Source: an uncultured Bacteroidota bacterium
GTDB taxonomy: Bacteria > Bacteroidota > Bacteroidia > Bacteroidales > UBA932
DNA length: 64,000 nt
NCBI GenBank assembly: GCA_937901965.1
Contig: CALGSW010000016.1
Location: 1 to 64,000 of the forward strand
Direction: 5' to 3'
This document shows positions 7,678 to 17,060 of this stretch, piece after piece. The notes below the pieces were generated by a model. That model saw only the letters and a program-made list of their open reading frames with translations. It was not told the DNA's origin and ran no database searches. Numbering within the stretch: the first letter of the stretch is position 1; each line of letters opens with the position of its first letter. The translations under genes and the position numbers were made by a program.

Positions 7678-8829
7678 ATGAACGGATTGATAAATTCTAC
7701 TGCATTTTTTTACTCATCTTTTGAGTTAATCTCTTTAATCGTCTATATGACGATAGGTATTCTACTTTTTCTTAATGTATTTTTTTCTAAAAAAGGGGAG
7801 AATCTTCAAACTGAAAAGTCAACTTTCATTGGGATATCCTTTGTTGCTAATTCAATTATCCTTGTTTTAAGGCATATCTTCAAAACTGAAGTTTCAACTG
7901 AATATATTTACGACCTCTCCTGTGTGTTTGTTATATTACAGTTATTTTATCCATTAGCTTATCATTTGCATACTCTTACAGAAAAGAGAGTAAGAGTTGC
8001 ACTACTATTGATGCATACTTTAATCCCATTGTTTGCTGCAAATGTAACTTTAATACTTTTTATGTATTTCAACATCTCGGTTGAACTGGTGTATTTGTTA
8101 GCCGGAGGGGGCATTCTTATACTCTATTCAACTTTTAGATTATGTCAGCTTACGGGAAATTATTGTAAATATTTAAAGTTTATCATCAATGATCAGTACG
8201 GGATGAAGAGTGAGACATTAAGATTATCACTGGTAATTACAGGAGCTTTAATTTTGCTGATTACCGTTTCAAACATTTTTATATCAAATATAAATTCTCT
8301 GATGGTCCCCTCACTTATTGTAACAGTTGTTCTTTCTGTATTGACTGTCCACAGAATAATAAGTGACGAAAAATATAGTCCTGCTAAGTGTAATAATGTC
8401 AATGATGATAAAACGTTTGTAATCTCACCCAATCTTAATCCAATTGATAATTACAGACAAAATGATATTAAGGTAAGGCTGGAGGAGTATTTCAATAGCA
8501 GCAAGCCATATCTTAACAAGAAAATTTCAATTAAGGACGTTGCAAGGAGGCTTTTTACAAATAAAACATATCTGTCAAAAGTTATTAATGAAAATATGGG
8601 GGTAAATTTTAACCAATATGTGAATGCGTACAGGATGAAAGAGGTTGATAAATTATTAAAAGAGGATTCTCATATTGGAATGAAAGAACTTTGCGATAAA
8701 GCTGGATTTGGCTGTATGGCAACATTTGTAGTTGCTTTTCGCTTATACAAAGGGGCTCCTCCAGCTGAATGGTGTAAAAAAAACGCAAAATACTTAGGCA
8801 AGTATTCAGGTGATAATGGGGATAAGTAA
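7678..8829 (+). CDS. Membrane-anchored AraC-family transcriptional regulator
   Basis: 383 residues. The first roughly 215 residues are strongly hydrophobic with about six to seven membrane segments (for example LISLIVYMTIGILLFLNVFF and LLAGGGILILYSTF). The C-terminal part (about 270-370) is an AraC-type double helix-turn-helix; ISIKDVARRLFTNKTYLSKV is the first helix pair and GMKELCDKAGF the second. Such Bacteroidetes regulators are thought to sense at the membrane and bind DNA directly. The second HTH is less canonical than usual (the usual SFSRAFKK-like segment reads TFVVAFRLYKG). A second AraC domain protein follows immediately, so the pair probably acts in the same circuit. Target unknown. 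Confidence 0.85.
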   Translation: MNGLINSTAFFYSSFELISLIVYMTIGILLFLNVFFSKKGENLQTEKSTFIGISFVANSIILVLRHIFKTEVSTEYIYDLSCVFVILQLFYPLAYHLHTLTEKRVRVALLLMHTLIPLFAANVTLILFMYFNISVELVYLLAGGGILILYSTFRLCQLTGNYCKYLKFIINDQYGMKSETLRLSLVITGALILLITVSNIFISNINSLMVPSLIVTVVLSVLTVHRIISDEKYSPAKCNNVNDDKTFVISPNLNPIDNYRQNDIKVRLEEYFNSSKPYLNKKISIKDVARRLFTNKTYLSKVINENMGVNFNQYVNAYRMKEVDKLLKEDSHIGMKELCDKAGFGCMATFVVAFRLYKGAPPAEWCKKNAKYLGKYSGDNGDK

Positions 8830-9289
8830 ATTTATCAAATATCTCAGGAAGTTTTTAGGAAAGGTCCTCTTTTTGTGTGGGTTGATGGATGGAGACAAAA
8901 AGAGAGAGGACCTTTCCTCTTTTAATGCAAATTCAATTCTTATGAAAACAGATAATCTGATGAAGAGTGAGAAACTTTATAGATCATCTGAACTTACAAT
9001 TACTCAACTGGCAAGAAAAATCGGAACAAACAGAACTTATCTTTCAAAATGTTTTAGAGTGAATAACACTAATTATGTTGATTATGTAAATGAATACAGA
9101 GTTGTCTATGCTAAGTCGCTTTTTGAAGATGAGCATGTAGGAAGAAAGAGCATTACAGAAATATCGGAACTTTCAGGTTTCCCTAATCCCAGGTCCTTTT
9201 CAAAATGTTTTTCAAAAAAATATGGCATAACCCCCTCCCAATTCAAACGGGAGCTGCTGGCCAGAGATACTAAAAATAGATTTTGCTGA
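8810..9289 (+). CDS. Small AraC-family DNA-binding protein (HTH domain only)
   Basis: 159 residues from the first Met, overlapping the preceding gene by 20 bp. Only the last 115 residues look conserved: LTITQLARKIGTNRTYLSKC (first HTH) and SITEISELSGFPNPRSFSKC (second HTH), a canonical AraC domain. The first 44 residues match nothing and are encoded across a 20-bp-stem hairpin (8857-8918), so the real start may be Met45 at 8942 (MKTDNLMKSEKLYR). There is no sensor domain, so activity would depend on expression level or a partner, perhaps the membrane AraC protein upstream. Confidence 0.75.
   Translation: MIMGISKFIKYLRKFLGKVLFLCGLMDGDKKREDLSSFNANSILMKTDNLMKSEKLYRSSELTITQLARKIGTNRTYLSKCFRVNNTNYVDYVNEYRVVYAKSLFEDEHVGRKSITEISELSGFPNPRSFSKCFSKKYGITPSQFKRELLARDTKNRFC
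8857..8918 (+). terminator. 20-bp-stem hairpin between or within the two AraC genes
   Basis: The left arm 8857-8876 (AGGAAAGGTCCTCTTTTTGT) is fully complementary to 8895-8918 apart from a 4-nt AGAG bulge; the loop is 18 nt. The right arm is followed by CTTTTAAT. It begins 27 bp after the first AraC stop codon. It could be an intrinsic terminator/attenuator for the first gene, with the second gene starting at 8942, or an RNA structure controlling the second gene. Confidence 0.55.
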
Positions 9290-9315
9290 AATTGAAAATC
9301 CCGCTATTTGGTAAT

Positions 9316-11136
9316 TTACACCACCTCGTTTCTGAGGTTTGAGCGGATGAAGTTCTGGCGGTCAGGTGTGTTTTTACCCATGTAAAATTCAAGCAGTTCG
9401 GCGATGTTATCGTCGTTACCCAGACGGACACGATCCAGGCGGATGTTTTCGCCAATAAAATTCTTGAACTCATCCGGAGATATCTCACCAAGCCCTTTGA
9501 ATCTTGTTATCTCAGGATTGGGGCCGAGTTTTTTGATGGCCTTTTCACGCTCCTCGTCTGAGTAGCAGTAGGCTGTCTCTTTTTTGTTCCTGACTCTGAA
9601 CAGTGGAGTTTGGAGAATGTAAAGGTGACCTTGCCTTACCAGATCAGGAAAGAACTGAAGGAAGAATGCAAGAAGAAGCATCCTGATGTGCATTCCGTCC
9701 ACATCTGCATCTGTGGCCATTACTATGTTGTTGTATCTGAGATTCTCGAGATCCTCTTCAATGTTAAGAGCAGCCTGGAGAAGGTTGAACTCTTCGTTCT
9801 CGTAAACAATCTTTTTTGATAGGCCGTATGAATTCTGAGGCTTACCCCTGAGTGAGAAGACTGCCTGTGTCATTACATCTCTGCTCTTGGTAATGGAGCC
9901 GGATGCCGAATCACCCTCGGTAATAAAGAGGGTACTCTCCATAGCCCGGTCATGCTTATCTGTATAGTGGATGCGGCAGTCACGAAGTTTGCGGTTGTGG
10001 AGATTTGCCTTTTTGGCCCTCTCTCTTGCAAGTTTTTGTATTCCCGATATAGCCTTCCTCTCCTTTTCCGAATCCAGTATCTTCTTTAAAATTGCCTCTG
10101 CAATATCCGGGTGTCTGTGGAGATAGTTGTCAAGATGATCTTTTAGAAAATCTCCTATGAAATTTCTTACAGTTACACCTCCCGGACCCATCTCTTTTGA
10201 ACCCAGTTTTGTCTTGGTCTGAGACTCAAAAACAGGATCCTGCACCTTGATACTTACAGCGGCTATCATACCCTGACGAACGTCTGAGGGATCAAAGTCT
10301 CTCTTGTAAAACTCCTTTAGTGTTTTTGATACAGCCTCCCTGAAAGCTGCAAGATGTGTTCCTCCCTGTGTGGTGAACTGTCCGTTAACAAAAGAGGATA
10401 TTCCCTCACCATATTCATTGCCATGTGTTATAGCTATCTCAATATCGTCCCCCTTAAGGTGGATAGGTGAGTAGAGAGGCTCTTTTGTAAGTGTCTCGTT
10501 AAGGAGGTCCAGAAGCCCGTTCTTTGAAATGAACTCTTTACCATCAAGTTTTATCAGAAGTCCGCTGTTCAGATATGAGTAGTTCCTGAGCATTGACTCA
10601 ATGAACTCAAGGTTGAACTGATAATTTCCAAAAAGCTCCTCATCGGCTGTGAAGGTAACCAGTGTTCCGTTCTTATCTGATGAGAGACTCCTCTCCTGCT
10701 CCAGAAGTACACCTTTACTGAATCTTGCCATCTGAGACTCACCGTCCCTGAATGACTGTATTCTGAAATCTATTGAAAGGGCGTTAACCGCTTTGATACC
10801 AACTCCATTAAGCCCAACAGATTTTTTGAATGCCTTATTGTCATATTTTGCTCCGGTGTTCATCTTGCTGGCTGCAACAATTAGAGAGTCCAGCGGAATT
10901 CCCCTCCCATAGTCTCTTACACTTACAACCTTATCCTTTACCGAGATTATAATCTGTTTGCCATACCCCATTGCGTACTCATCCACCGAGTTATCCATAA
11001 CCTCTTTAAGCAGCACATAGATGCCGTCGTCAGGTGATGAACCGTCTCCAAGCTTGCCAATGTACATTCCGGGTCTGCGCCTGATGTGTTCATTCCACTC
11101 AAGGGTTTTAATGTCGTTCTCTGTGTATGTATTCAT
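9316..11136 (-). CDS. parE: DNA topoisomerase IV subunit B (ParE)
   Basis: 606 residues, type IIA topoisomerase ATPase subunit. GHKL ATPase motifs: [24 protein letters not shown] and [14 protein letters not shown] in the first 130 residues. Transducer domain, then TOPRIM with [10 protein letters not shown] (about 410) and the metal-binding [10 protein letters not shown] (about 480), ending with PDEFKNFIG. The short length without a GyrB-type insertion favours ParE over GyrB. It relaxes supercoils and decatenates chromosomes together with ParC, which is not in the window. The gene starts 29 bp after asd, with a candidate promoter in the gap. Confidence 0.9.
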   Translation of the reverse strand: MNTYTENDIKTLEWNEHIRRRPGMYIGKLGDGSSPDDGIYVLLKEVMDNSVDEYAMGYGKQIIISVKDKVVSVRDYGRGIPLDSLIVAASKMNTGAKYDNKAFKKSVGLNGVGIKAVNALSIDFRIQSFRDGESQMARFSKGVLLEQERSLSSDKNGTLVTFTADEELFGNYQFNLEFIESMLRNYSYLNSGLLIKLDGKEFISKNGLLDLLNETLTKEPLYSPIHLKGDDIEIAITHGNEYGEGISSFVNGQFTTQGGTHLAAFREAVSKTLKEFYKRDFDPSDVRQGMIAAVSIKVQDPVFESQTKTKLGSKEMGPGGVTVRNFIGDFLKDHLDNYLHRHPDIAEAILKKILDSEKERKAISGIQKLARERAKKANLHNRKLRDCRIHYTDKHDRAMESTLFITEGDSASGSITKSRDVMTQAVFSLRGKPQNSYGLSKKIVYENEEFNLLQAALNIEEDLENLRYNNIVMATDADVDGMHIRMLLLAFFLQFFPDLVRQGHLYILQTPLFRVRNKKETAYCYSDEEREKAIKKLGPNPEITRFKGLGEISPDEFKNFIGENIRLDRVRLGNDDNIAELLEFYMGKNTPDRQNFIRSNLRNEVV

Positions 11137-11160
11137 ATGAAGTGTTAGGATCTAGAGATA

Positions 11161-11168
11161 CAAAGTTA
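11161..11168 (-). promoter_or_regulatory. Candidate -7 box for parE
   Basis: TAACTTTG on the minus strand, a perfect TAnnTTTG match 24 bp before the parE ATG and overlapping the asd stop codon. The -33 box is weak. It suggests parE can be transcribed separately from the amino-acid operon. Confidence 0.35.
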
Positions 11169-12176
11169 AGAAAATTTGAATAATGCACAGAGTTGCTTTA
11201 CAATCAAAACTGCATTTGTTGCAGCACCTCTTCTCAAATTATCAGCAACAATCCAGAGATTTATTGAATTTTCTGCCGAAAAATCTCTTCTTACCCTACC
11301 TACAAATACCTCATCCCTACCATATGAATTAACCGGCATTGGGTATTCCTTTAGCTGTGGATTGTCTTGCAGGACTACACCTGGAGTATCTTTCAGAATT
11401 TCAAAAATCTTACTCATCTCAAACTCCCTCTCAAAAGTTACATTTACAGACTCTGAATGCCCTCCCTCTACAGGCACCCTTACGGTAGTAGCTGTTATAG
11501 CAATGGAGCTGTCTCCAAAAATTTTTCTGGTCTCATTTACCATTTTAAGCTCCTCTTTAGTGTAGCCGTAATCTGCGAAATCGTCTATTTGGGGAATTAG
11601 ATTTTTATCAATAGGATGAGGATAGGGAGAATCAGCCAAATTGAGGTACCCGCTTCTTTCACTTTCTAATTGTTTTATTCCTCTCTGACCACTACCTGTA
11701 ACTGACTGATAAGTAGAGACCACTATTCGCTTTATTGAAAAATGTTTGTGCAGGCCTGCCAGAGCGATAACCAACTGTATAGTAGAGCAGTTTGGATTTG
11801 CAATTATCAAATCATCTGTTGTGAGATCTTTGCCGTTTACCTCAGGTACAATCAACTTAACATCCGGGTTCATCCTCCAGCATGAAGAGTTGTCAATCAC
11901 TCTGCATCCTGCCTCCGCAAATAGTGGTGCCCATTCACGAGAGACAGAGGCACCTGCTGAAAAGAGGGCAATATCCGGCTTCATTGACAATGCCTCACTT
12001 AACGTTACAACCTTTGAAATTTTCCTGTTTTCTGAGTATTTTAAAGGGATTTCCAAGCCTGCAGACCTCTCTGAGGCTACGGGTATGAGGAGATCAAAAG
12101 GTACTCTTTGCTCATTAAGAACGTCAATCATTCTCCTTCCCACTAATCCGGTTGCCCCTACAACTGCAACTTTCAT
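11166..12176 (-). CDS. asd: Aspartate-semialdehyde dehydrogenase
   Basis: 336 residues. Reduces aspartyl phosphate to aspartate semialdehyde with NADPH, the second step of the aspartate pathway. Seen: Rossmann motif GATGLVGRRM at the N terminus, the catalytic Cys in NPNCSTIQL (about 130), and VPVEGGHSES with the active-site His (about 235). Its ATG overlaps the thrA stop by 4 nt, so the two are translationally linked; aspartate kinase, the preceding enzyme, is the N-terminal half of that neighbour. Confidence 0.95.
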   Translation of the reverse strand: MKVAVVGATGLVGRRMIDVLNEQRVPFDLLIPVASERSAGLEIPLKYSENRKISKVVTLSEALSMKPDIALFSAGASVSREWAPLFAEAGCRVIDNSSCWRMNPDVKLIVPEVNGKDLTTDDLIIANPNCSTIQLVIALAGLHKHFSIKRIVVSTYQSVTGSGQRGIKQLESERSGYLNLADSPYPHPIDKNLIPQIDDFADYGYTKEELKMVNETRKIFGDSSIAITATTVRVPVEGGHSESVNVTFEREFEMSKIFEILKDTPGVVLQDNPQLKEYPMPVNSYGRDEVFVGRVRRDFSAENSINLWIVADNLRRGAATNAVLIVKQLCALFKFS

Positions 12177-14527
12177 AATGCAGCAATTAAAATATCGTTA
12201 AATACTCCGGCAGCTGTTTGTCGTGCACCTGCTCCTGCACCTGATATTACAACTAGTGACGGATAGTCACGGCTTGTAATTATTATAGTATTGTTTGTTC
12301 CTGCAGTCCTGGCCAGCGGATGGTCGGCGTGGAGTGACTGTAAAGATGCAGTGCATTGGGTATGAGAAATTGTTGCAACATATCTGAGGCACTCACCCTT
12401 TGCTGAAGCAACTCTGAAGCTTTTCTCAACCTCTCCAGTCACAAGAGGCCATATCTCTACATCCTCCGGTTCTCTGTTTATCCCCATCTCCCTGCTCAGG
12501 ATAAGTGCTTTCCTGCCCACATCTTTACCAGAAAGGTCAACATTTGGATCCGGTTCAGTGTACCCAAGCTCTCTGGCTCTGTCCACAAGGGATGCAAGAC
12601 TTTCAGTTCCGTTGTAATTGCTCAGAATATAGTTTAATGTTCCGGAAAGTATTGCCTCTATCTTTTCAATCTTGTCACCGGACTGTACCATCTGACGAAT
12701 GGTTGAAATAACAGGCAATGCAGCTCCAACTGTGGTCTCATATAAGATTCTCCTTCCACATGATGTAAATGTCTTTTTCATTCTCCTCCAGTTCTCTTCC
12801 GGTGCACTCAATGCAATTTTATTGCATGTAACTACTGAAAACCCGTTAATTGCAAACTCTGAATAATACGATGCTACTAATCCATTTGCTGTACAGTCTA
12901 CGAATATGCTTTTACTAAGACCAAGTCCGGTAACTTTCTCCAAAAACTTTGCAATATCTGCCTCTTCACCATTTTCCAGCTCTTCAGATATTTTAAAAGC
13001 ATCAATTCCCCTCCTTGAAATGACCATTTTACGGCTGTTAATGATACCGGCAATTGATATGTCTTCTCTGTCTGATACAATTGAAATCAACTCCTTTGCC
13101 ACATTTCCGTATCCGCCTATAAAAATATTGACTCTCTCTTTTCTCTCACCAAAAAACTCTTTGTGAACAACTCTAATTGCCTCGTTCAGGTCTTCTCTAG
13201 CAACCACTACTGAGATATTCCTTTCGCTTGACCCTTGAGCAATCGCCCTAATATTTATCCCTTCACTCCCAAGAGCATTGAACATTTTTCCTCCGGTTCC
13301 TGACTGGTTCTTCATATCATCACCAACCAGAGAAATTATTGAAAATCCTCTCTCAATTTTAAGCGGATTAACCTTAGAGAGACTTATCTCATATGCGAAT
13401 GCCTCATCTGCCGCTTGTTTTGCTTTATCGGCATCCTCCTCTGAAATTGCAACACACATTGTGTGAACAGATGATGCCTGGGTTATAAGGATTATATTAA
13501 TTCCGGCACTTGCAAGTGAAGCGAATAATCTGGAAGAGTAGCCCGGAATACCCACCATTCCGCTTCCCTCCATTGACAAAAGTGCGATATTGCTGCTACC
13601 TGAGATACCTCGGATTTTACCTCTTGTCTCCGGAGGGGATGACTCAATACAAGTCCCTTCTGAATGGGGTGAGAAAGTATTCTTTACTTCAATTGGTATC
13701 CCGCTTTCAATAGCAGGCTGAATGGTTGGGGGATAGATAACCTTTGCACCAAAATGAGAAAGCTCCTGAGCTTCATTGTATGAAATATGCTTTATACATC
13801 TAGCATCAGGAACAACCCTGGGATCAGCTGTCATCATCCCGTCCACATCACTCCATATTTGAAGAACTCTTGCATCTGTAGCCGCGGCAAACAATGAGGC
13901 AGTGTAATCAGAGCCTCCTCTTCCCAGGGTAGTTGTTCTTTTTTGAAAATCCGAAGCAATAAAACCCGGAATAATATGAAGCCGTGATTTTTCTGAAGCA
14001 AGAAGTTTGCGGATATTTGAATAGGTTTTTCCAATATCAGGAGTATTTACATCTCCAAGTTTTACTGTCTTTACAATATCTCTGGAATCCGTCCAGTGAT
14101 TGCTTATACCCATTGAGGTAAATTTTACACTGGCAATTCTGGTTAATATTATCTCGCCAAAGCTAACAATAAGGTCCAGCGAAGAGGGGCTCAGCTCCCT
14201 TAATGAGTATACACCTTTGCATACATCCCTCAGTTGATTGAAGAGATTTTTAACTTTAAGCTCAATAGCAGGACGGAAATCAATAGGGATTAATTCGTAA
14301 ATTATCTCAATATGACGGGATTCAAGAGTGTCAATATCTGACAGATAGTGTGTGTCCTGAGCAGCTGCTTTACGCCCTGTTGCAATCAAACTATCGGTAC
14401 AGCCGGCTGTGGCAGATAAAACAAGGATGGTCCTGTCCCTTTTAACTGCCTCTTCTGTGATTGAGGCAACTTTCAATATGTTTGCGGCATTAGCTACAGA
14501 GCTGCCGCCGAATTTCAATACTTGCAT
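12173..14527 (-). CDS. thrA: Bifunctional aspartate kinase / homoserine dehydrogenase
   Basis: 784 residues, two enzymes in one chain. Kinase domain: MQVLKFGGSSV at the start, then TTLGRGGSDYTA and the IWSDVDGMMTADP segment (to about 290). Two ACT regulatory units follow (about 310-455). The dehydrogenase starts with the NAD(P) motif GGYGNVAKEL (about 468) and includes CNKIALSAPEENW and LSGTLNYILSNY. It catalyses the first and third steps of the aspartate pathway, to homoserine. The order metY-metX-thrA-asd, with gaps of -4, +1 and -4 bp, points to one operon devoted to methionine (and threonine) precursors. Allosteric control through ACT is expected but the effector cannot be read from sequence. 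Confidence 0.96.
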   Translation of the reverse strand: MQVLKFGGSSVANAANILKVASITEEAVKRDRTILVLSATAGCTDSLIATGRKAAAQDTHYLSDIDTLESRHIEIIYELIPIDFRPAIELKVKNLFNQLRDVCKGVYSLRELSPSSLDLIVSFGEIILTRIASVKFTSMGISNHWTDSRDIVKTVKLGDVNTPDIGKTYSNIRKLLASEKSRLHIIPGFIASDFQKRTTTLGRGGSDYTASLFAAATDARVLQIWSDVDGMMTADPRVVPDARCIKHISYNEAQELSHFGAKVIYPPTIQPAIESGIPIEVKNTFSPHSEGTCIESSPPETRGKIRGISGSSNIALLSMEGSGMVGIPGYSSRLFASLASAGINIILITQASSVHTMCVAISEEDADKAKQAADEAFAYEISLSKVNPLKIERGFSIISLVGDDMKNQSGTGGKMFNALGSEGINIRAIAQGSSERNISVVVAREDLNEAIRVVHKEFFGERKERVNIFIGGYGNVAKELISIVSDREDISIAGIINSRKMVISRRGIDAFKISEELENGEEADIAKFLEKVTGLGLSKSIFVDCTANGLVASYYSEFAINGFSVVTCNKIALSAPEENWRRMKKTFTSCGRRILYETTVGAALPVISTIRQMVQSGDKIEKIEAILSGTLNYILSNYNGTESLASLVDRARELGYTEPDPNVDLSGKDVGRKALILSREMGINREPEDVEIWPLVTGEVEKSFRVASAKGECLRYVATISHTQCTASLQSLHADHPLARTAGTNNTIIITSRDYPSLVVISGAGAGARQTAAGVFNDILIAAL

Positions 14528-14528
14528 T

Positions 14529-15548
14529 TTAACTGAAGAAATTAATGTGTCGCTTCATTATCCCTATGGTCTGTTCCCACTCGAGCAAAAAACCGTCGTG
14601 ACCCCACCTGGATTCAAGAAGTTCAAATTTAGAATTTTTAATGTACTTGTGAAGAAATCTCTGTTCTTCAACCGGGAAAAGAGTATCTGAATCAATGCCA
14701 ACCACTATAGTGTTTGCCTTTATCAGACCGAGTGCTTTTTCCACTCCGCCTCTCTCTCTGCCGCAATTGTGACTGTCAACAGAGCGTGTGAGAGTATAGT
14801 ATGAATATGCATCAAATCTGTCTGAAAGCTTTCTACCCTGATACTGTTGGTAAGTGGCGGCCCTGCCTGCAAAAAGAAGATCTTCATCCTCCTCCTTCTG
14901 TGTGAGATTATACCCGTCGTATGATCGGTATGATATGAGTGCAACCGACCTTGCAGTCTGTAGCCCCAATTCACCTCCTTTTATACACACCTGCTCTGCA
15001 AAAGTTTTATCCGCAAGAAGGGCCATTCTCTGAGATTCATTAAAAGCGGTACCCCAGGGAGATACTCTTGCATTACAGGCGATTAACAAAATATTTTTCA
15101 TTATATCAGGATACATAATACCCCATTCAAGAGCCTGAAATCCACCAATAGACCCTCCTGCAATAAGGTCAATTTGCTCTATTCCCAGCTTAATCCTGAG
15201 AAGGTTATGTGCCTTTACAATATCTCTTACTGATACTTGAGGAAATGAAAGCATATAAGGAATACCTGCAGGTCCTATGCTTGAAGGTCCACTGCTTCCG
15301 TAGCATGAACCAATCATGTTTGCGCAGATTACAAAATACTTATCCGTGTCAAATAGCTTTCCCTTACCCACTAATCCTTCCCACCACTCCTCCGGATTTG
15401 AATTTGCAGTAAGTGCATGACATATCCAGATTACTTTTTTGTCTGTTGTGTAGTTATTTGAATGATGATACGCAATTTCAAGTTTATCAAGCCATTCACC
15501 ACTTTCAAACTGAAAACCTTCCGGGAATACTATAGAATCCTTAATCAT
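14529..15548 (-). CDS. metX: Homoserine O-acetyltransferase
   Basis: 339 residues, alpha/beta-hydrolase fold. Transfers acetyl from acetyl-CoA to homoserine, the activating step of direct-sulfhydrylation methionine synthesis. Seen: nucleophile elbow GGSIGGFQALEWG (Ser at about 150), a catalytic Asp in IDSDTLFP and a catalytic His in WGHDGFLLE. WICHALTANSNPEEWW near the N terminus is typical of MetX. It overlaps metY by 4 nt, and its product is the MetY substrate. Confidence 0.93.
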   Translation of the reverse strand: MIKDSIVFPEGFQFESGEWLDKLEIAYHHSNNYTTDKKVIWICHALTANSNPEEWWEGLVGKGKLFDTDKYFVICANMIGSCYGSSGPSSIGPAGIPYMLSFPQVSVRDIVKAHNLLRIKLGIEQIDLIAGGSIGGFQALEWGIMYPDIMKNILLIACNARVSPWGTAFNESQRMALLADKTFAEQVCIKGGELGLQTARSVALISYRSYDGYNLTQKEEDEDLLFAGRAATYQQYQGRKLSDRFDAYSYYTLTRSVDSHNCGRERGGVEKALGLIKANTIVVGIDSDTLFPVEEQRFLHKYIKNSKFELLESRWGHDGFLLEWEQTIGIMKRHINFFS

Positions 15549-16846
15549 AGACCAGCCCTCCCGAATGCCTGCTCAATATCCATTTTTATGTCATCTATAT
15601 GCTCAATTCCCAGAGAGATTCTTAATGTGTTCTCCCCAATTCCGGCCGCCTTAAGAGCAAGTGCGCTCAACTGAGCATGTGTTGTAGATGCAAAATGTGT
15701 TATGAGGGTTTTATTGTCCCCCACATTTACAAGATGGCTGATTAAATTAAGAGAATTGACAAATTCCGATGCTTTCTCTCTGCTACCCTTCAGGTCAAAA
15801 GAGAAGACTCCACCAAATCCTCCATTAAGGTACCTTTTACCATTTATGTGATTTGGATTGCTTTTAAGACCTGGATAATTTACACTTTCAACTTTTGGAT
15901 GAGCCTCAAGCCATTCGGAAAGATGGAGTGCATTTGAGAGAATTCTCTCCATTCTCAACGAGAGAGTCTCGCTCCCCTGAAGAATGAGAAATGCATTAAA
16001 AGGGGAGAGAGAGCATCCCCAATCCCTAAGCCCCTCTGCTCTTGCCTTTGCAGCGAATGCAACATTTCCTGTTTCACTTCCGGCTCCGAATCTATTCCAG
16101 AAGCTCAGGCCATGATATGATTCTGACGGATTTGTAAATCCGGGGAATTTCCCGTTATCCCAGTTAAAGTTTCCGCAGTCCACTATCACACCGCCAATGG
16201 AATTACCATGCCCTCCAATCCATTTAGTGGCAGCATGTGTTATTATATTAGCTCCCCACTCCCGGGGTTTAAAAAGGAATCCGGCACCTCCAAAGGTATT
16301 ATCTACAATCAGTGGAATCCCGAGTTTTGCTGACAACTCCCCGAATTTTTCAAAATCGGGAATAAAAAAATCTGAGTTTCCTATGGTTTCAATAAATATT
16401 GCCCTTGTCCGGGAGTCTGTAAGATTCTCAAAATTTTGAATATCTCCCTTTTTTGCAAAACGAAACTCTATGCCCAGCTTTGAAAAGCTATTCCTGAACT
16501 GATTGTAGGATCCTCCGTATAGCGAGGATGAACTCACTATGTTGTCTCCACATTCAGCAATATTTTGGATTGCAAGAAATTGTGAAGCCTGCCCTGAAGA
16601 TACGGCAACAGCAGCTGTTCCCCCCTCTAAGGCTGCTATCTTCTGTTCAAGAACATCCGTAGTGGGATTTGATAATCTGGTATATATATGACCGGTTGCG
16701 TTAAGTTCAAATAGTCTTGCGGCATGATCCGAGTCATCAAAAAGAAAAGAAGATGTCTGGTAAATTGGGGTTACACATGGCCCGTTTGAGCCAGATTTTA
16801 CACGACCCGCATGAATCAGCAGGGTGTCAAAGTGTTTTGAACACAT
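15545..16846 (-). CDS. metY: O-acetylhomoserine sulfhydrylase (aminocarboxypropyltransferase)
   Basis: 433 residues, PLP enzyme of the Cys/Met metabolism family. Makes homocysteine from O-acetylhomoserine and sulfide. Seen: IYTRLSNPTTDVLEQKIAAL near residue 55, SSSLYGGSYNQF, DNTFGGAGFLFKPREWGA, and the PLP-lysine segment THAATKWIGGHGNSIGGVI (Lys at about 208), which carries the insertion typical of MetY rather than MetB/MetC. First gene of the operon; about 210 nt of structured leader separate it from its promoter. Confidence 0.95.
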   Translation of the reverse strand: MCSKHFDTLLIHAGRVKSGSNGPCVTPIYQTSSFLFDDSDHAARLFELNATGHIYTRLSNPTTDVLEQKIAALEGGTAAVAVSSGQASQFLAIQNIAECGDNIVSSSSLYGGSYNQFRNSFSKLGIEFRFAKKGDIQNFENLTDSRTRAIFIETIGNSDFFIPDFEKFGELSAKLGIPLIVDNTFGGAGFLFKPREWGANIITHAATKWIGGHGNSIGGVIVDCGNFNWDNGKFPGFTNPSESYHGLSFWNRFGAGSETGNVAFAAKARAEGLRDWGCSLSPFNAFLILQGSETLSLRMERILSNALHLSEWLEAHPKVESVNYPGLKSNPNHINGKRYLNGGFGGVFSFDLKGSREKASEFVNSLNLISHLVNVGDNKTLITHFASTTHAQLSALALKAAGIGENTLRISLGIEHIDDIKMDIEQAFGRAGL

Positions 16847-17060
16847 AATAACTGAATTTGATGATAATTAATACGAAATCTCAGTTAGGGATTTATGGGG
16901 CCTGCCCAATGGATCTGCGTAAGACCCTGAGTTATGACAGCATCTTGCGATGCATTCGCATTATCATCATTGATGATGAAACAAGAGAGAGGACAGCAGT
17001 ATCATTGCTGTTTAAACTAAAATGTATGATATTCTCTCTGTTCATCTCTTTTGCGAGTTG
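16847..17060 (-). promoter_or_regulatory. Structured metY leader, candidate attenuator or riboswitch
   Basis: About 210 nt of untranslated RNA upstream of metY, read right to left. It contains a hairpin of ACAGCA with TGCTGT (16993-17011) and the Met-rich mini-ORF (16932-16970). Inside the mini-ORF is a GCATC-GCAA-GATGC hairpin (16940-16953). Then come GGGTCT with AGATCC (16911-16927), GGG-CAGG-CCC (16897-16907), and AAATC with GATTT (16876-16894). CTCAG (16927-16931) can instead pair with CTGAG (16880-16884), which would disrupt the last hairpin. Such alternative pairing is what a regulatory leader needs. No long U-run follows, so the output could be translational or Rho-dependent. I do not recognise SAM-I or SAM-II consensus. 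Confidence 0.5.
16932..16970 (-). CDS. Methionine-rich leader peptide (candidate)
   Basis: A 12-codon ORF on the minus strand reading MMIMRMHRKMLS followed by TAA: five of twelve codons are Met. It lies 86-124 nt upstream of metY, downstream of a strong promoter, and its coding region folds into a GNRA-capped hairpin. A short peptide rich in the operon's end product is the hallmark of ribosome-mediated attenuation (as in trp, his and leu leaders). Whether it is translated is unknown; no Shine-Dalgarno is present, as is usual in this phylum. Confidence 0.5.
   Translation of the reverse strand: MMIMRMHRKMLS

Noticed and set aside
11746..12201. 151-codon plus-strand frame opposite asd
   Set aside because: Antisense to a clearly conserved enzyme with active-site motifs; a shadow frame.
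16847..17060. SAM-I or SAM-II riboswitch upstream of metY
   Set aside because: I could not find the conserved core segments of either class by eye. Not excluded; a covariance-model search would decide.
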